From Mycobacterium sp. AZCC_0083 (GTDB lineage: Bacteria; Actinomycetota; Actinomycetes; Mycobacteriales; Mycobacteriaceae), in assembly GCF_014202335.1 (NCBI RefSeq), contig NZ_JACHGP010000003.1, positions 186,001 through 250,000 on the forward strand: a stretch of DNA of 64,000 nt, written 5' to 3'. A program made the translations under genes and the position numbers. Below are positions 8,327 to 17,597 of the stretch, in pieces (within the stretch, counting starts at the first letter, position 1; each line of letters begins with the position of its first letter). The notes below the pieces were generated by a model. That model did no database searches and was not told the origin of the DNA. It was given only the letters and a program-made list of their open reading frames with translations.

Positions 8327-9439
8327 TTAGCGGGACCCCGGAAAACCGTTGGCCACCATCGCCGCGAGTTCGATCAGCGCGTCGCGGGTTTCGGGCTTGA
8401 GCCGGTCGAGGCTGATCTCGGCGCCCTCCTCCAGATGCGAATCGAACGGCACCCGCTGCACCGCGCGGCAACGCCGCGAGAAGTGGTCCTCCACCTTGGT
8501 CATGTCGACCTTGCCCGAACGGGGCCGCACGGCATTGATCACCGCGATCGAATTCTGCACCAACTGCTGGTAGCCGTGGGCGTCCAGCCAGTCCAGCGTG
8601 GCCGAGGCACTGCGCGCGCCGTCCACCGAACCGGAGCTGATCACGATCAGCACGTCGGCCTTGCTCAGCACCCCCGACATGGCCGAGTGCAACATGCCCG
8701 TGCCGCAGTCGGTGAGCACCAGGCTGTAGAAGCGCTCCAGCACTTCGAGCGTGCGCGCGTAGTCATCGGAGCTGAACGCCTCCGACACCGCCGGATCACT
8801 TTCGGAGGCAAGCACTTCCAGCCGGCTCGGGCCCTGCGACGTGTAGCCGCGGACGTCGCTGTAGCTGTCGATGCCCTCGGCGTCGCGCAACAGGTGCCGC
8901 ACCGTCGACGGTGTCTCCAGCGGCACCTTCTGGCTCAGCGTGCCGCGGTCGGGATTGGCGTCGACGGCGATCACCCGGTCCCCGCGGATCGAGGCGAACG
9001 TGGCACCGAGCGTCGCGGTGATGGTGGTCTTGCCGACGCCACCCTTCAGCGACAACAACGCGATCCGGTAGCACCCCCGCAGCGGCCGGTCGACCTGGGC
9101 GGTCAGGCTCTTGCGCTGGATGGCCTTCGAGCCCTCGCCGAGGTTGATCAGCGTGCCCGACGCGTAGTACACCCAGCGCCGCCAGCCCTCCGACGGCGTG
9201 CGCTTCGGCTGACCGAGCAACGCGACCGTCGACAGGTCGAAGTGCGGCGGCGGCGCGACGGGCTCCGTTGCGGAGATCGGCTGCTCGTTCAGCTCGGCGA
9301 CGATGTGCGCCAGCGGCAGGCCGTGCGGCGGGGTCGGTGCGGTCCACTCCGGCGGCACGGTCTCCGCGGGATCGGTGAAGCGCTGCTGCGCTCTGAACCC
9401 GGGCTCGGCCGCCGGGTGCTGGCCTGGCGCAGACGTCAA
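8327..9439 (-). CDS. MinD/ParA-type P-loop ATPase (Rv0530-like)
   Basis: About 370 residues. An unstructured Pro-rich N-terminus (to about residue 75) is followed by a deviant Walker A motif LSLKGGVGKTTIT and the VIAVDANPDRGTL segment of SIMIBI ATPases, as in MinD/ParA and the mycobacterial Rv0530/EspI-type proteins. The preferred start is TTG at 9439, just after the ccsA stop (TGA at 9442-9444), because upstream codons lie inside ccsA. It ends the cytochrome c operon, yet its role there is unknown; a regulatory or assembly function is possible. Confidence 0.78.
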   Translation of the reverse strand: MTSAPGQHPAAEPGFRAQQRFTDPAETVPPEWTAPTPPHGLPLAHIVAELNEQPISATEPVAPPPHFDLSTVALLGQPKRTPSEGWRRWVYYASGTLINLGEGSKAIQRKSLTAQVDRPLRGCYRIALLSLKGGVGKTTITATLGATFASIRGDRVIAVDANPDRGTLSQKVPLETPSTVRHLLRDAEGIDSYSDVRGYTSQGPSRLEVLASESDPAVSEAFSSDDYARTLEVLERFYSLVLTDCGTGMLHSAMSGVLSKADVLIVISSGSVDGARSASATLDWLDAHGYQQLVQNSIAVINAVRPRSGKVDMTKVEDHFSRRCRAVQRVPFDSHLEEGAEISLDRLKPETRDALIELAAMVANGFPGSR

Positions 9440-9441
9440 GG

Positions 9442-10428
9442 TCAGCCCACCCCGGCGTAGGAGTGCAACCCCGTGGTGACCAGGTTGATGAAGAACAAGT
9501 TGAACACCATCGCGACGAAGCCTGCCACGTTGATCCAGGCGGCCTTTCGGTCGCGCCAGCCCGCGGTCGAGCGGGCGTGCAGGTAGGCGGCGTAGACCAC
9601 CCAGGCGATGAACGCCACCGTCTCCTTGGGATCCCAGCCCCAGTAGCGGCCCCACGCCTCCTCGGCCCAGATCGCGCCGAAGATCACCCCGAAGCCGAAG
9701 ACGGGGAACCCGAAGATCGTCGCGCGGTAGGCGATGCGATCCAGTGTCTGGGCGTCGGGCAGCCGTTGTAGGACGCGGGCGAGCGTGCCCTCGCGATCAG
9801 GCGCGCCCAACGGCGGCATCTTGGCGAGGAACAGGATGCTGGCCACGCCCGCGACCAGGAACACCCCGGAGCCGAGGCTCACCACGGACACGTGGATCGG
9901 CAGCCAGTACGACTGCAGCGCGGGCATCACCGGCGCGGCGTTGGCGTAGAGCCACTTGCCCGACACCGCCAGCAGGATCAGCACCGGCAGCAGGACGAAC
10001 GCCCACAGCGCGCGGTACTGCGGGCGGCGCAACATGGTCGCCGCGGCGACCAAACCGCAGAAGCAGGTCAGGTTGATGAACTCGTACATGTTGCCCCACG
10101 GCACCCGCGTGGTGGCGAGCCCGCGCAACAGGATGCAGACGCCGAGCATGGCGATCCCGACGTACACCAGCGCCAGCCCGGCACGCCCGACGCGTTCGTC
10201 GACCGGCCGCTTCGGGGCGTCGAGGACCCGTCCCGGCCCATCGGTGTCGGCGACGGTGGTTGGAGCGGCGCCCGCGGCCACCAGCTCACGCTGCTCGACG
10301 CGGCGGCCGCGGCTGTACGCGAGCTCGACGGCGAGCAGCAGCAGCGCGGCCACCAGCACCACGATCGACGTGGTGAAGGCCCAGTCGGAGTACCTGGCCA
10401 GTCCGATGTCGATGTGCTCGGGGTTCAT
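9442..10428 (-). CDS. ccsA: System II cytochrome c synthase subunit CcsA/CcsB
   Basis: A 328-residue polytopic membrane protein carrying the WWD haem-handling signature in WGRYWGWDPKETVAFIAW (about residues 258-275), with conserved His in the flanking periplasmic loops. Together with ResB it transports haem across the membrane and attaches it to the CXXCH motif of apocytochromes c. It overlaps resB by 4 nt. The synteny is that of Rv0529. Confidence 0.93.
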   Translation of the reverse strand: MNPEHIDIGLARYSDWAFTTSIVVLVAALLLLAVELAYSRGRRVEQRELVAAGAAPTTVADTDGPGRVLDAPKRPVDERVGRAGLALVYVGIAMLGVCILLRGLATTRVPWGNMYEFINLTCFCGLVAAATMLRRPQYRALWAFVLLPVLILLAVSGKWLYANAAPVMPALQSYWLPIHVSVVSLGSGVFLVAGVASILFLAKMPPLGAPDREGTLARVLQRLPDAQTLDRIAYRATIFGFPVFGFGVIFGAIWAEEAWGRYWGWDPKETVAFIAWVVYAAYLHARSTAGWRDRKAAWINVAGFVAMVFNLFFINLVTTGLHSYAGVG

Positions 10429-12002
10429 GCGCGATCCTCTTTCTTGGCCACGTCGCGGCCTTCCAGCAACCGCCCGGTGATCCGCTCGAACTCATCGCCC
10501 CAGCCGGAGTTGTCGGTGCGGGCGAGGCCGCCCAGCTCGACGCTAACCGTACCCGGCCCGGCGGGCTCGATACGAACCCAGATTCGGCGCCGTCGCACCA
10601 CCAGCGACACCAGCAGACCGGCCATCATCGACAGCGCGAAGACGAGCACCCACACCTGCGCGGGATCGTGTGAGACCTGCACGTTGATGAACGGCACCGC
10701 GCCGTCGAACCGGATGGTGGTGCCGTCGGCGAGCCGGGTCGACTCGCCGGCGCGCAGGTTCACCCGCACCTGCTTGTTCAGCCGCTTTTGTCCGATGAGC
10801 GCCGGGTCGAGCGTGAAGATCGACTGGGGCTTGCCGGTGTCGAGGCCGGTGTCGCCGCGGTAGACGTCGATCGCCACGGCGGGGTCGTTGAGGGCGGGGA
10901 AGCTCGACGACAGCAGCTTGCCGTCGAGCTGCTCGGTCGGGGCGAACAGCCCCTGCACGGCGATCTGGTTCTTGCGGCGTTCGCGTTCGTCGGGGTACGT
11001 GCCACCCGGCGGGTCGACGCGGATCACGCCGGACGACAGCAGCGTCAGCGGATCGTCGGGGCGCCACTGCACGGTCGTGGTGCGGGTCTGGCCGTCGGGG
11101 AACGTGACGGTGAACGTCGGCGCGTAGCCGTGGCCCTGCAGATAGATCCGGTCACCACCGAGCCGCAGCGGATGGTTGACCTCGAGCCGGTACGGCCGCC
11201 ACGTGTCGGTGTTCAGGTCCGCCCCGGCCTGGTAGTCGACGTTGGCGGCGAAGCTCAGTGCCTGACCGGACGGCAGGTACTTCGCGTCGAAGTCGTTGAC
11301 CCGCAGACAGATCGGGAGCAGCGACGTGCCGTCCACCGTGTTGCCTGCCCGGAACGAGTCGAACGCCGCCGGGGACGCGGAGCAGAAGCCGGGGCCGCCG
11401 TCGGCGATCACGATGACGTTGCCCTCGTAGCCGAACATCTTGCCTGCGGCCACCGCGACCAGCAGTCCCAGCAGCGAGAAGTGGAACACGATGTTGCCGA
11501 ACTCGCGGAAATAGCCCTTCTCCGCGGATATCTCGGTGATTTCGCCCTCGCGCCTGGTGGCCCTCCGCCATCCGCGCAGTCGCTGCGTCACGTCCGCGAC
11601 GACGGTGTCGGCGTCGGCCGCGACCTCTGCTTCGTGGTGCTTGGGCAGCCGGGCCAGGTTGCGCGGCGCGGCGACCGGCTGCGCGCGCAGGCTACGAACG
11701 TGCTCGAGCAGCCGCGGGGTGAGGCAGCCGACGAGCGAGATGAATAGCAGGGCGTAGATCGCGGTGAACCAGAAGCTGGAGAACACGTTGAATGCCTGGA
11801 GCCGGTCCAGCCACGGACCGATCACGGAGTGTTCGGCGATGTACTGATCGACCTTGGCCTCGTTGAGGCTGCGCTGTGGCAGCAGCGCACCGGGCATCGC
11901 CCCCAACGCCAGCAGGAACAGCAGCACCAGCGCCGTGCCCATCGACGTCAACGTGCGCCAGGTGTTCCGCGCGTACGCCCACAGGCGTGTCAGCACTCTC
12001 AT
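10425..12002 (-). CDS. resB: System II cytochrome c maturation protein ResB
   Basis: A 525-residue protein with three N-terminal membrane helices (about residues 20-40, 75-95 and 170-190), a large extracytoplasmic domain (about 200-445), and a fourth helix with a basic end (LVVRRRRIWVRIEP). This is the ResB/Ccs1 arrangement; the protein works with CcsA in haem ligation. The ATG at 12002 overlaps the ccdA stop by 4 nt, and the open frame upstream of it is shadow. It corresponds to Rv0528. Confidence 0.92.
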   Translation of the reverse strand: MRVLTRLWAYARNTWRTLTSMGTALVLLFLLALGAMPGALLPQRSLNEAKVDQYIAEHSVIGPWLDRLQAFNVFSSFWFTAIYALLFISLVGCLTPRLLEHVRSLRAQPVAAPRNLARLPKHHEAEVAADADTVVADVTQRLRGWRRATRREGEITEISAEKGYFREFGNIVFHFSLLGLLVAVAAGKMFGYEGNVIVIADGGPGFCSASPAAFDSFRAGNTVDGTSLLPICLRVNDFDAKYLPSGQALSFAANVDYQAGADLNTDTWRPYRLEVNHPLRLGGDRIYLQGHGYAPTFTVTFPDGQTRTTTVQWRPDDPLTLLSSGVIRVDPPGGTYPDERERRKNQIAVQGLFAPTEQLDGKLLSSSFPALNDPAVAIDVYRGDTGLDTGKPQSIFTLDPALIGQKRLNKQVRVNLRAGESTRLADGTTIRFDGAVPFINVQVSHDPAQVWVLVFALSMMAGLLVSLVVRRRRIWVRIEPAGPGTVSVELGGLARTDNSGWGDEFERITGRLLEGRDVAKKEDRA

Positions 12003-12769
12003 ATCGGCAATCGGATATCGCTGACGAACGCGTCGCGCACCCAGGAGATGAAGTCGGCCCACAACCCGGTCACCAGCGCGGTGCCGACCAGGATCAGCAG
12101 CACGCCGCCGAAGATCTGGATGGCCCTGGTGTGACGGCGCAGCCAGCCCAGCCCCTGCACCGCCCGCGCAGACCCGAAGGCCAAGAGCACGAACGGGATT
12201 CCCAGCCCGAGGCAGTACGCGATGACGAGCACGACGCCGCGCGCCACGTTGGCGCCCTCAGTGGCCGACGCCACGGCGATCACGCCGGTCAACGTGGGAC
12301 CGAGGCACGGCGTCCAGCCGAGCCCGAAGACCGCGCCGAGCAACGGTGCGCCTGCGATCGTGGACACGCGTCGCGGCGTGAACCGGGCTTCGCGTTGCAG
12401 CGCAGGTATGAGGCCGACGAACACCAGGCCCATCAGGATCGTGATGACACCGCCGATGCGTTGCAGCAGAAGCTGATTGACGAGCAGCGTGGTGGTCAGC
12501 CCGAGCACCGCGACGGTGCCGAGCACGAACACCACGGTGAACCCGGCCACGAACAACGCCGCGGCGCCAGCGACCCGCAACCGGGCGGTCCGGATCGCGA
12601 CCGCTCCTGGCTCCTCCTCGACGCCGACGACCGCGGCGAGATACGACAGATAGCCCGGCACCAGCGGCACCACGCATGGAGACGCGAACGACACCAATCC
12701 GGCGAGCACCGAGATGCCCAGTGCCACCAGCAGCGGTCCCGCGGCGGCGGTTTCTGCGAAGCCCGTCAT
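11999..12769 (-). CDS. ccdA: Thiol-disulfide transporter CcdA (chromosomal copy)
   Basis: A 256-residue, six-helix protein. The first reductant Cys is in SFASPCVVPLVPGYLSYL (about residue 32) and the second in GLGWTPCLGPTLTG (about residue 160), the CcdA/DsbD-beta pattern. It carries electrons from cytoplasmic thioredoxin to the extracytoplasmic TlpA-like partner so that apocytochrome c cysteines stay reduced. It overlaps both neighbours by 4 nt. A divergent paralogue lies at 30158-30970. It corresponds to Rv0527. Confidence 0.92.
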   Translation of the reverse strand: MTGFAETAAAGPLLVALGISVLAGLVSFASPCVVPLVPGYLSYLAAVVGVEEEPGAVAIRTARLRVAGAAALFVAGFTVVFVLGTVAVLGLTTTLLVNQLLLQRIGGVITILMGLVFVGLIPALQREARFTPRRVSTIAGAPLLGAVFGLGWTPCLGPTLTGVIAVASATEGANVARGVVLVIAYCLGLGIPFVLLAFGSARAVQGLGWLRRHTRAIQIFGGVLLILVGTALVTGLWADFISWVRDAFVSDIRLPI

Positions 12770-13362
12770 CCCGCGGTGTCCTTCTCGGCGGCCAGCCGTT
12801 CCACCACCGACTGCAGGTCCTCGGCGAGCAACTCGCGCAGGAACACCGCGGCGACGCGATGCTGGCGGTCCAACACCACGGTCGACGGGATGACGGTGGT
12901 CGGATACTTGCCACCGAAGGCGATCATGGTGCGCATCGCCGGGTCGTAGATGGACGGATAGGTGACCTTGCGGTCGACGACGAAGTCGACGGCGGCCTGG
13001 CGGTTGTTGTCGCGCACGTCGATGCCGAGAAACGCGACGCCCTTGGCCTTGGTCGCGTCGTACACCTTCTGCAACTCGCGCGTCTCCGAGCGGCAGGGAC
13101 CGCACCACTGTCCCCACACGTTGATGAGGACGACGTCGCCCTTGAAGTCGTCCAGAGACACGGTCTTGGACGGGTCGGTCAGCTCAGGCCCGGAGATCGG
13201 CCCTGGGCGTCCGCGACTGTCGGGTGGGTCGTAGAGGATGTCGGTCTTGCCGCCGGGGGCGACGAACTCGAACGTGCCGCCCTGGGCGACGGCGTCGTCA
13301 CCGGTGGAGCAACCGGTCAGCAGTACCGCCACCGACACGATCGACATCACCAGCCATCTCAC
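12766..13362 (-). CDS. Lipoprotein thioredoxin (TlpA/ResA-like)
   Basis: About 198 residues with a lipoprotein signal (LLTGCSTG lipobox at about residue 18) and a thioredoxin-like domain with the active site WGQWCGPC. It probably reduces apocytochrome c thiols outside the membrane, receiving electrons from CcdA encoded immediately downstream. The GTG at 13362 shares one base with the upstream TAG stop. The M. tuberculosis equivalent is Rv0526. A close paralogue sits in the island at 30967-31590. Confidence 0.88.
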   Translation of the reverse strand: MRWLVMSIVSVAVLLTGCSTGDDAVAQGGTFEFVAPGGKTDILYDPPDSRGRPGPISGPELTDPSKTVSLDDFKGDVVLINVWGQWCGPCRSETRELQKVYDATKAKGVAFLGIDVRDNNRQAAVDFVVDRKVTYPSIYDPAMRTMIAFGGKYPTTVIPSTVVLDRQHRVAAVFLRELLAEDLQSVVERLAAEKDTAG

Positions 13363-13976
13363 TACAGGCCCCAGGGCTCCGAATAGCTCCAGCGGGTGAG
13401 CTCGTCGCCGGTGAACGTGAACGACGTGAGCGAGGCGAGGTTGCACAACCGGCTGTGAGGCAACGGAAGATGGTGCAGGTGCCGGTTCGTCATCGATCGG
13501 CGCAGCGTCTCGACGGGAAGCTGATGGCTGACGCACACGGCCTGGTGGCCTTCTGCGCGGATGCGGGCCCGGTGCAGAGCCGCCTGCATCCGCGCCGCGA
13601 CCTCGACGTAGGGCTCACCCCACGACGGTTTGCGCGGGTTGCGAAGCAGCGCCCAGTTCCTCGGATTGCGCAACGCGCCGTCGCCAGGCGCGACCTTCTC
13701 GCCCTCGAAGTGGTTCCACGACTCGATCAGGTCGTCGTCGGTGTCGATGGGCAGGCCGTGCGCCGCGGCGATCGGCTCCGCCGTCTCCTGCGCGCGCTCC
13801 AGGGGGGATGCCACCACGTAGACGATGTCGTTGTCCGCCAGCCAGTCCGCAGACGACTGTGCCTGTGCCCGACCACGTTCGGACAGGTGGAAGTCCGGGA
13901 GTCGACCGTAGAGGACGCCCTCCGGGTTGTGCACCTCGCCGTGCCGCATGACGTGCACCGTCGTGGTGACCGTCAT
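13362..13976 (-). CDS. Histidine phosphatase superfamily protein (Rv0525-like)
   Basis: A 204-residue protein with the phosphohistidine motif [10 protein letters not shown] at residues 9-18 and a later [11 protein letters not shown] with the second catalytic His. The family includes phosphoglycerate mutases and many phosphatases; the annotation as mutase is not supported by specific residues. It overlaps hemL by 4 nt and precedes the cytochrome c maturation block, as Rv0525 does in M. tuberculosis. Confidence 0.85.
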   Translation of the reverse strand: MTVTTTVHVMRHGEVHNPEGVLYGRLPDFHLSERGRAQAQSSADWLADNDIVYVVASPLERAQETAEPIAAAHGLPIDTDDDLIESWNHFEGEKVAPGDGALRNPRNWALLRNPRKPSWGEPYVEVAARMQAALHRARIRAEGHQAVCVSHQLPVETLRRSMTNRHLHHLPLPHSRLCNLASLTSFTFTGDELTRWSYSEPWGL

Positions 13977-15283
13977 GCCGGCCTCTCGGCTTCGGCGGCA
14001 GCACGCGCCGCGGCGGGCAGGGCCGCGGCGATGCGGTCGAACGCGTCGTCGTCCAGCGCGGCCGACACGAACCACGCCTCGAATGCACTGCACGGCGGGT
14101 AGACGCCCGCCGCGAGCAGCGAGTGGAAGAACGGCGCGAAGCGCCACGTGTCGGTGGCCTTTGCCGAGGCGAAGTCAGTCACCGGCTCGTCGGAGAAGAA
14201 CACGCTGAACATGTTCGCGGCCCGTGAAACCTGATGCGCGACACCGGCATCGGTGAGTGCCCCGGATAACAGCCCAGAGAGCCGGTCGGCATTGGCGTCC
14301 AGCTTCGCGTACACGGCGTCGTCGGCGGCACGCAGCGTCGCAAGCCCGGCGGCCATGGCGACCGGATTGCCCGACAGCGTGCCCGCTTGATACACCGGGC
14401 CCAACGGGGCCAGCCGGTCCATCACGTCGGCGCGGCCGCCGAACGCCGCGGCGGGCAGGCCGCCGCTCATCACCTTGCCGAACGTGAACAGGTCGGCATC
14501 CACCGGGTCGATGCCATACCAACCGGCGCGGCTGACCCGGAAGCCGGTCATCACCTCGTCGAGGATCAACAGTGCGCCGTGGTCGGCGGTGATGCGTCGC
14601 AGCGCGGCGTTGTAGCCGGGCAGCGGCGGTACCGCGCCCATGTTTCCCGGACTGGCTTCGGTTATGACGCAGGCGATCTCGTCGCCGAACTTGGCGAAGG
14701 CATCTTCGACGGCGGCAACGTCGTTGTAGGGCAACACGATCGTGTCGGCGGCGGTGGCGCCCGTGACTCCAGGGGTGGACGGCAGGCCGAGGGTCGCGAC
14801 GCCGGAGCCGGCGTCGGCGAGCAGCGCGTCGACGTGGCCGTGATAGCAACCGGAGAACTTGATCAGCTTCGGGCGGCCGGTGAACCCGCGGGCCAGCCGC
14901 ACCGCGCTCATGGTGGCCTCGGTGCCGGAGTTGACCAACCGCACCTTCTGGACGGCGCCGACGCGGCCGATGATCTCGCGGGCGAGGTCCGTCTCGGCAG
15001 GGGTCGGCGCGCCGAAGCTCAGCCCGTCGGCCGCGACGCGTTGCACGGCCTCGACGACCGCAGGGTGGGCGTGGCCGAGGATCATCGGCCCCCAGGAGCA
15101 GACCAGGTCGACGTAGCGGTTGCCGTCGGCATCGGTGAGCCAGCAGCCCTTCGCCGAGGTGATGAACCGCGGGGTGCCGCCGACCGCGGCGAACGCCCGG
15201 ACCGGCGAGTTCACCCCACCGGGGATCACGGCGGCCGCTTCGGCGAAGAGCGCAGCGGAGCGGGCAGTGCTTGGCATGGCCAC
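13973..15283 (-). CDS. hemL: Glutamate-1-semialdehyde 2,1-aminomutase HemL
   Basis: A 436-residue PLP enzyme that converts glutamate-1-semialdehyde to 5-aminolevulinate. The N-terminal [12 protein letters not shown], the PLP lysine in [29 protein letters not shown] and [16 protein letters not shown] are diagnostic. GTG 15283 or ATG 15277 could start translation. HemL supplies the haem that the downstream cytochrome c operon uses; the other haem genes (hemA, C, D, B) are 42 kb away at the right end. It corresponds to Rv0524. Confidence 0.95.
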   Translation of the reverse strand: MAMPSTARSAALFAEAAAVIPGGVNSPVRAFAAVGGTPRFITSAKGCWLTDADGNRYVDLVCSWGPMILGHAHPAVVEAVQRVAADGLSFGAPTPAETDLAREIIGRVGAVQKVRLVNSGTEATMSAVRLARGFTGRPKLIKFSGCYHGHVDALLADAGSGVATLGLPSTPGVTGATAADTIVLPYNDVAAVEDAFAKFGDEIACVITEASPGNMGAVPPLPGYNAALRRITADHGALLILDEVMTGFRVSRAGWYGIDPVDADLFTFGKVMSGGLPAAAFGGRADVMDRLAPLGPVYQAGTLSGNPVAMAAGLATLRAADDAVYAKLDANADRLSGLLSGALTDAGVAHQVSRAANMFSVFFSDEPVTDFASAKATDTWRFAPFFHSLLAAGVYPPCSAFEAWFVSAALDDDAFDRIAAALPAAARAAAEAERPA

Positions 15284-15334
15284 CAGTGTCCCAGCCGGTC
15301 CTCATGCGTCAACTACAGGGTGTAGTGGTCGAGC

Positions 15335-16699
15335 TCAGCTCCGCGCATCCAAACGAGCCCAGATCGGCCCCTTGGCGACCGTCGTGAACGGCACCTCGAC
15401 GGGAAAGTCGTCGCCCAGCGACCGGACCCTTGTCGACCGGATGATCGTGGCCAGAGCGAGCGTCGTCTCCAGGCGTGCGAAGTGTTCCCCGATGCAGGAG
15501 CGTGCTCCGCCTGCGAACGGGACGAACTGCCACCGGTCGCGGCCCTTGACGTTGTCCGGGCTGAACCGGTCGGGATCGAATGCTTCTGGCCGGTCCCACA
15601 GAGTCGGATCCCTGTGCAGCGCATAGATTCCCACGGCCACCAGAGTGCCCTTCTGCACGCGGTAGCCATCGACGGCGATGTCGCGCACCGCCAACCGACC
15701 GACCCCCGCCGCGGGCGGGCACAGCCGCAGCGCCTCGTGGAACACCTGAACGGTGTACTCGAGCCGGGGCACGTCCTCGGGTGTCAGTTCCCGGTCGCCG
15801 ATCTCGGCGACCTCTGCTGCGACGCGGTCCTGCACGTCGGGATGGTGCCCCAGCGCCCACAACGCGTAGGTGAGCGCCGTCGCGGTCGTATCGTGGCCCG
15901 CCAGCATGAAGATCAGCAGGTCATTGCAGATGTCGTCGTCTGAGATCGGCTGCCCGGTCTCCGGGTCGGTGGCCGCGATCAACGCGTGAACGAGCGGTGC
16001 GTCACGGGTCGGGTCGGCTCGGCACGCCTGCAGGATCTCACTGGTGACCTGGAGCATCTCGGCAACCGCGGCACGGGCGCGGCGGCGGGCGGGAGTCGGC
16101 AGCCATCGCGGTGCACGCACCGGCCGCAGTGCGCGGTCGGCGGTGTAGGACGACGCGACGTGCATGTGCTCGGCGATCACCTCGGCGCGCGCATTGAGAT
16201 CGATGCCAAGAATCGACCGGCCAAGCGACCGCATCGTCAGTCGGCGGCATTCGACGTCGAGGTCGACGTCACCGCCGTCGCGCCAGCGGTCGACGAACGT
16301 CTGTGCCGCGCGGGACATGTGGCCACCGAAACGGCGGACGTTGTGCACGGTGAACACCGGCTGCAGTGCCCGCTTGCGCGGACGCCACTGCTCGTTGGGC
16401 AGCACGAACAGGCTGTCGCCAGCCATGTGCCGCACTTCCTCGTGCACGATGCATCGCTCGGCGAAGGCGTCGTTGCGTCCCAACACGTCGCGGATCCCGC
16501 TGGGCGACATGACGACGACCAACGGCGGAACCACCCACTTCGGGCCAAGCTGCACACGAGTGATCGGGCCGCCGGCGTCGCGTATCGGTACCTGGCCCTC
16601 GTCGAGATTCCGCACCGCCTTCACCAACTCCCGAATCGGCAGCGGATTCTTCGGCGCCAACGGCAACGCCCCGACATCGGGTGTGCCGGTGCTCGCCAC
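15335..16699 (-). CDS. Cytochrome P450
   Basis: A 454-residue P450. The oxygen-activation motif AGHDTTATAL (about residue 272), the K-helix EALR (about 328), the PERF-like AFDPDRFSP and the haem-binding loop FVPFAGGARSCIGEHF (Cys at about 410) are all intact. Its substrate is unknown. The start is GTG at 16699. No ferredoxin or reductase gene is adjacent, so electron partners must be encoded elsewhere. Confidence 0.9.
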   Translation of the reverse strand: MASTGTPDVGALPLAPKNPLPIRELVKAVRNLDEGQVPIRDAGGPITRVQLGPKWVVPPLVVVMSPSGIRDVLGRNDAFAERCIVHEEVRHMAGDSLFVLPNEQWRPRKRALQPVFTVHNVRRFGGHMSRAAQTFVDRWRDGGDVDLDVECRRLTMRSLGRSILGIDLNARAEVIAEHMHVASSYTADRALRPVRAPRWLPTPARRRARAAVAEMLQVTSEILQACRADPTRDAPLVHALIAATDPETGQPISDDDICNDLLIFMLAGHDTTATALTYALWALGHHPDVQDRVAAEVAEIGDRELTPEDVPRLEYTVQVFHEALRLCPPAAGVGRLAVRDIAVDGYRVQKGTLVAVGIYALHRDPTLWDRPEAFDPDRFSPDNVKGRDRWQFVPFAGGARSCIGEHFARLETTLALATIIRSTRVRSLGDDFPVEVPFTTVAKGPIWARLDARS

Positions 16700-16806
16700 C
16701 GTCGCACCGCGGTGCTGGGGGCGTGTGGTCGGATCCAGGATGTGGCTACTCCAGTTCGCGTGACGGTCCGGCTGTGGGGGTCAGCCTTCGGGTTCCATCA
16801 TGACCT

Positions 16807-17193
16807 CTATGTCGCCGGCACGAGGGCGAAGACGGGGTGATCGGCGTCGTCCGGTAATTGGCGCCAGTAGCCCTCGACGACCTTGCCTGCCAGCGGCCGG
16901 TACACGGCCAGTATCGGCGCCCGCTGCTCCACCGGCACCTCGGTGGCCACGTACCTGGTCGCGCCGACGGTCACGTTCGGGTCGGCGCGGACGTTGCGCA
17001 CCCATTCCGACTCGCCGCGCGTCGAGACCAGGTACTTCACCCCGTCGAGATCGGGCACGACCACCGGGATCTCTTGTGGTTGCTTGCTCGCGCGTCGGGT
17101 CACGGTCAGCGTCTGGCTGTTGCCGATCCCCGTCGCCTTGGCGATCTTGTTGAAGATGGTGCGGGTGAACCACGGGGGCTTGAGGTAGGCCAT
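16807..17193 (-). CDS. F420-dependent Ddn-family protein
   Basis: A 128-residue member of the deazaflavin-dependent nitroreductase family (split beta-barrel). The LDGVKYLVSTRGESEWVRNV region and VTVGATRYVATEV match the family core that binds F420 and quinone-like or nitroaromatic substrates. Its start is only 14 nt from the divergent second Ddn-like gene, so the two promoters overlap. The role in this organism is unknown. Confidence 0.75.
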   Translation of the reverse strand: MAYLKPPWFTRTIFNKIAKATGIGNSQTLTVTRRASKQPQEIPVVVPDLDGVKYLVSTRGESEWVRNVRADPNVTVGATRYVATEVPVEQRAPILAVYRPLAGKVVEGYWRQLPDDADHPVFALVPAT

Positions 17194-17207
17194 GACTCAA
17201 GAGTTTG

Positions 17208-17597
17208 ATGGTCGACATGCAACTACCGCAATGGCTGGCCAGGTTCAACCGGCACGTCACCAACCCGATCCAACGGCTGTGGGCGGGTTGGGCGCCGACG
17301 TTCGGCATCCTCGAGCACGTCGGGCGCAAGTCGGGCAAGCAGTTCCGCACACCGTTGACGGTGTTCAGCACCGATGAGGGCGTGGCGATCCTGCTCACCT
17401 ACGGGCCCAACCGCGACTGGCTGAAGAACATCACCGCGGCCGGCGGCGGCAGGATTCAGCGCTACGGCAAGACGATCGATCTCGTCGACCCCCGCGTGGT
17501 GCCGAAGGCGGAGGCCGCGCCGTCGGTCACGGGGCTGTGGCGGCCCATCTTCGCGCGGTTGCCGTTCGAACAGGCGGTGCTGTTGCGGCGGGCGTGA
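17208..17597 (+). CDS. Ddn-family deazaflavin-dependent oxidoreductase
   Basis: A 129-residue Ddn-family protein: HVGRKSGKQFRTPL, then AILLTYGPNRDWLKNI and a basic segment GRIQRYGKTIDL. GRKSG and YGPNRDWLKN are characteristic of the F420-binding split barrel. Start candidates are ATG 17208, ATG 17217 and TTG 17205. Its last 71 nt overlap the convergent thioesterase gene. The final 43 nt are duplicated, nearly unchanged, at 18776-18818. Confidence 0.75.
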   Translation: MVDMQLPQWLARFNRHVTNPIQRLWAGWAPTFGILEHVGRKSGKQFRTPLTVFSTDEGVAILLTYGPNRDWLKNITAAGGGRIQRYGKTIDLVDPRVVPKAEAAPSVTGLWRPIFARLPFEQAVLLRRA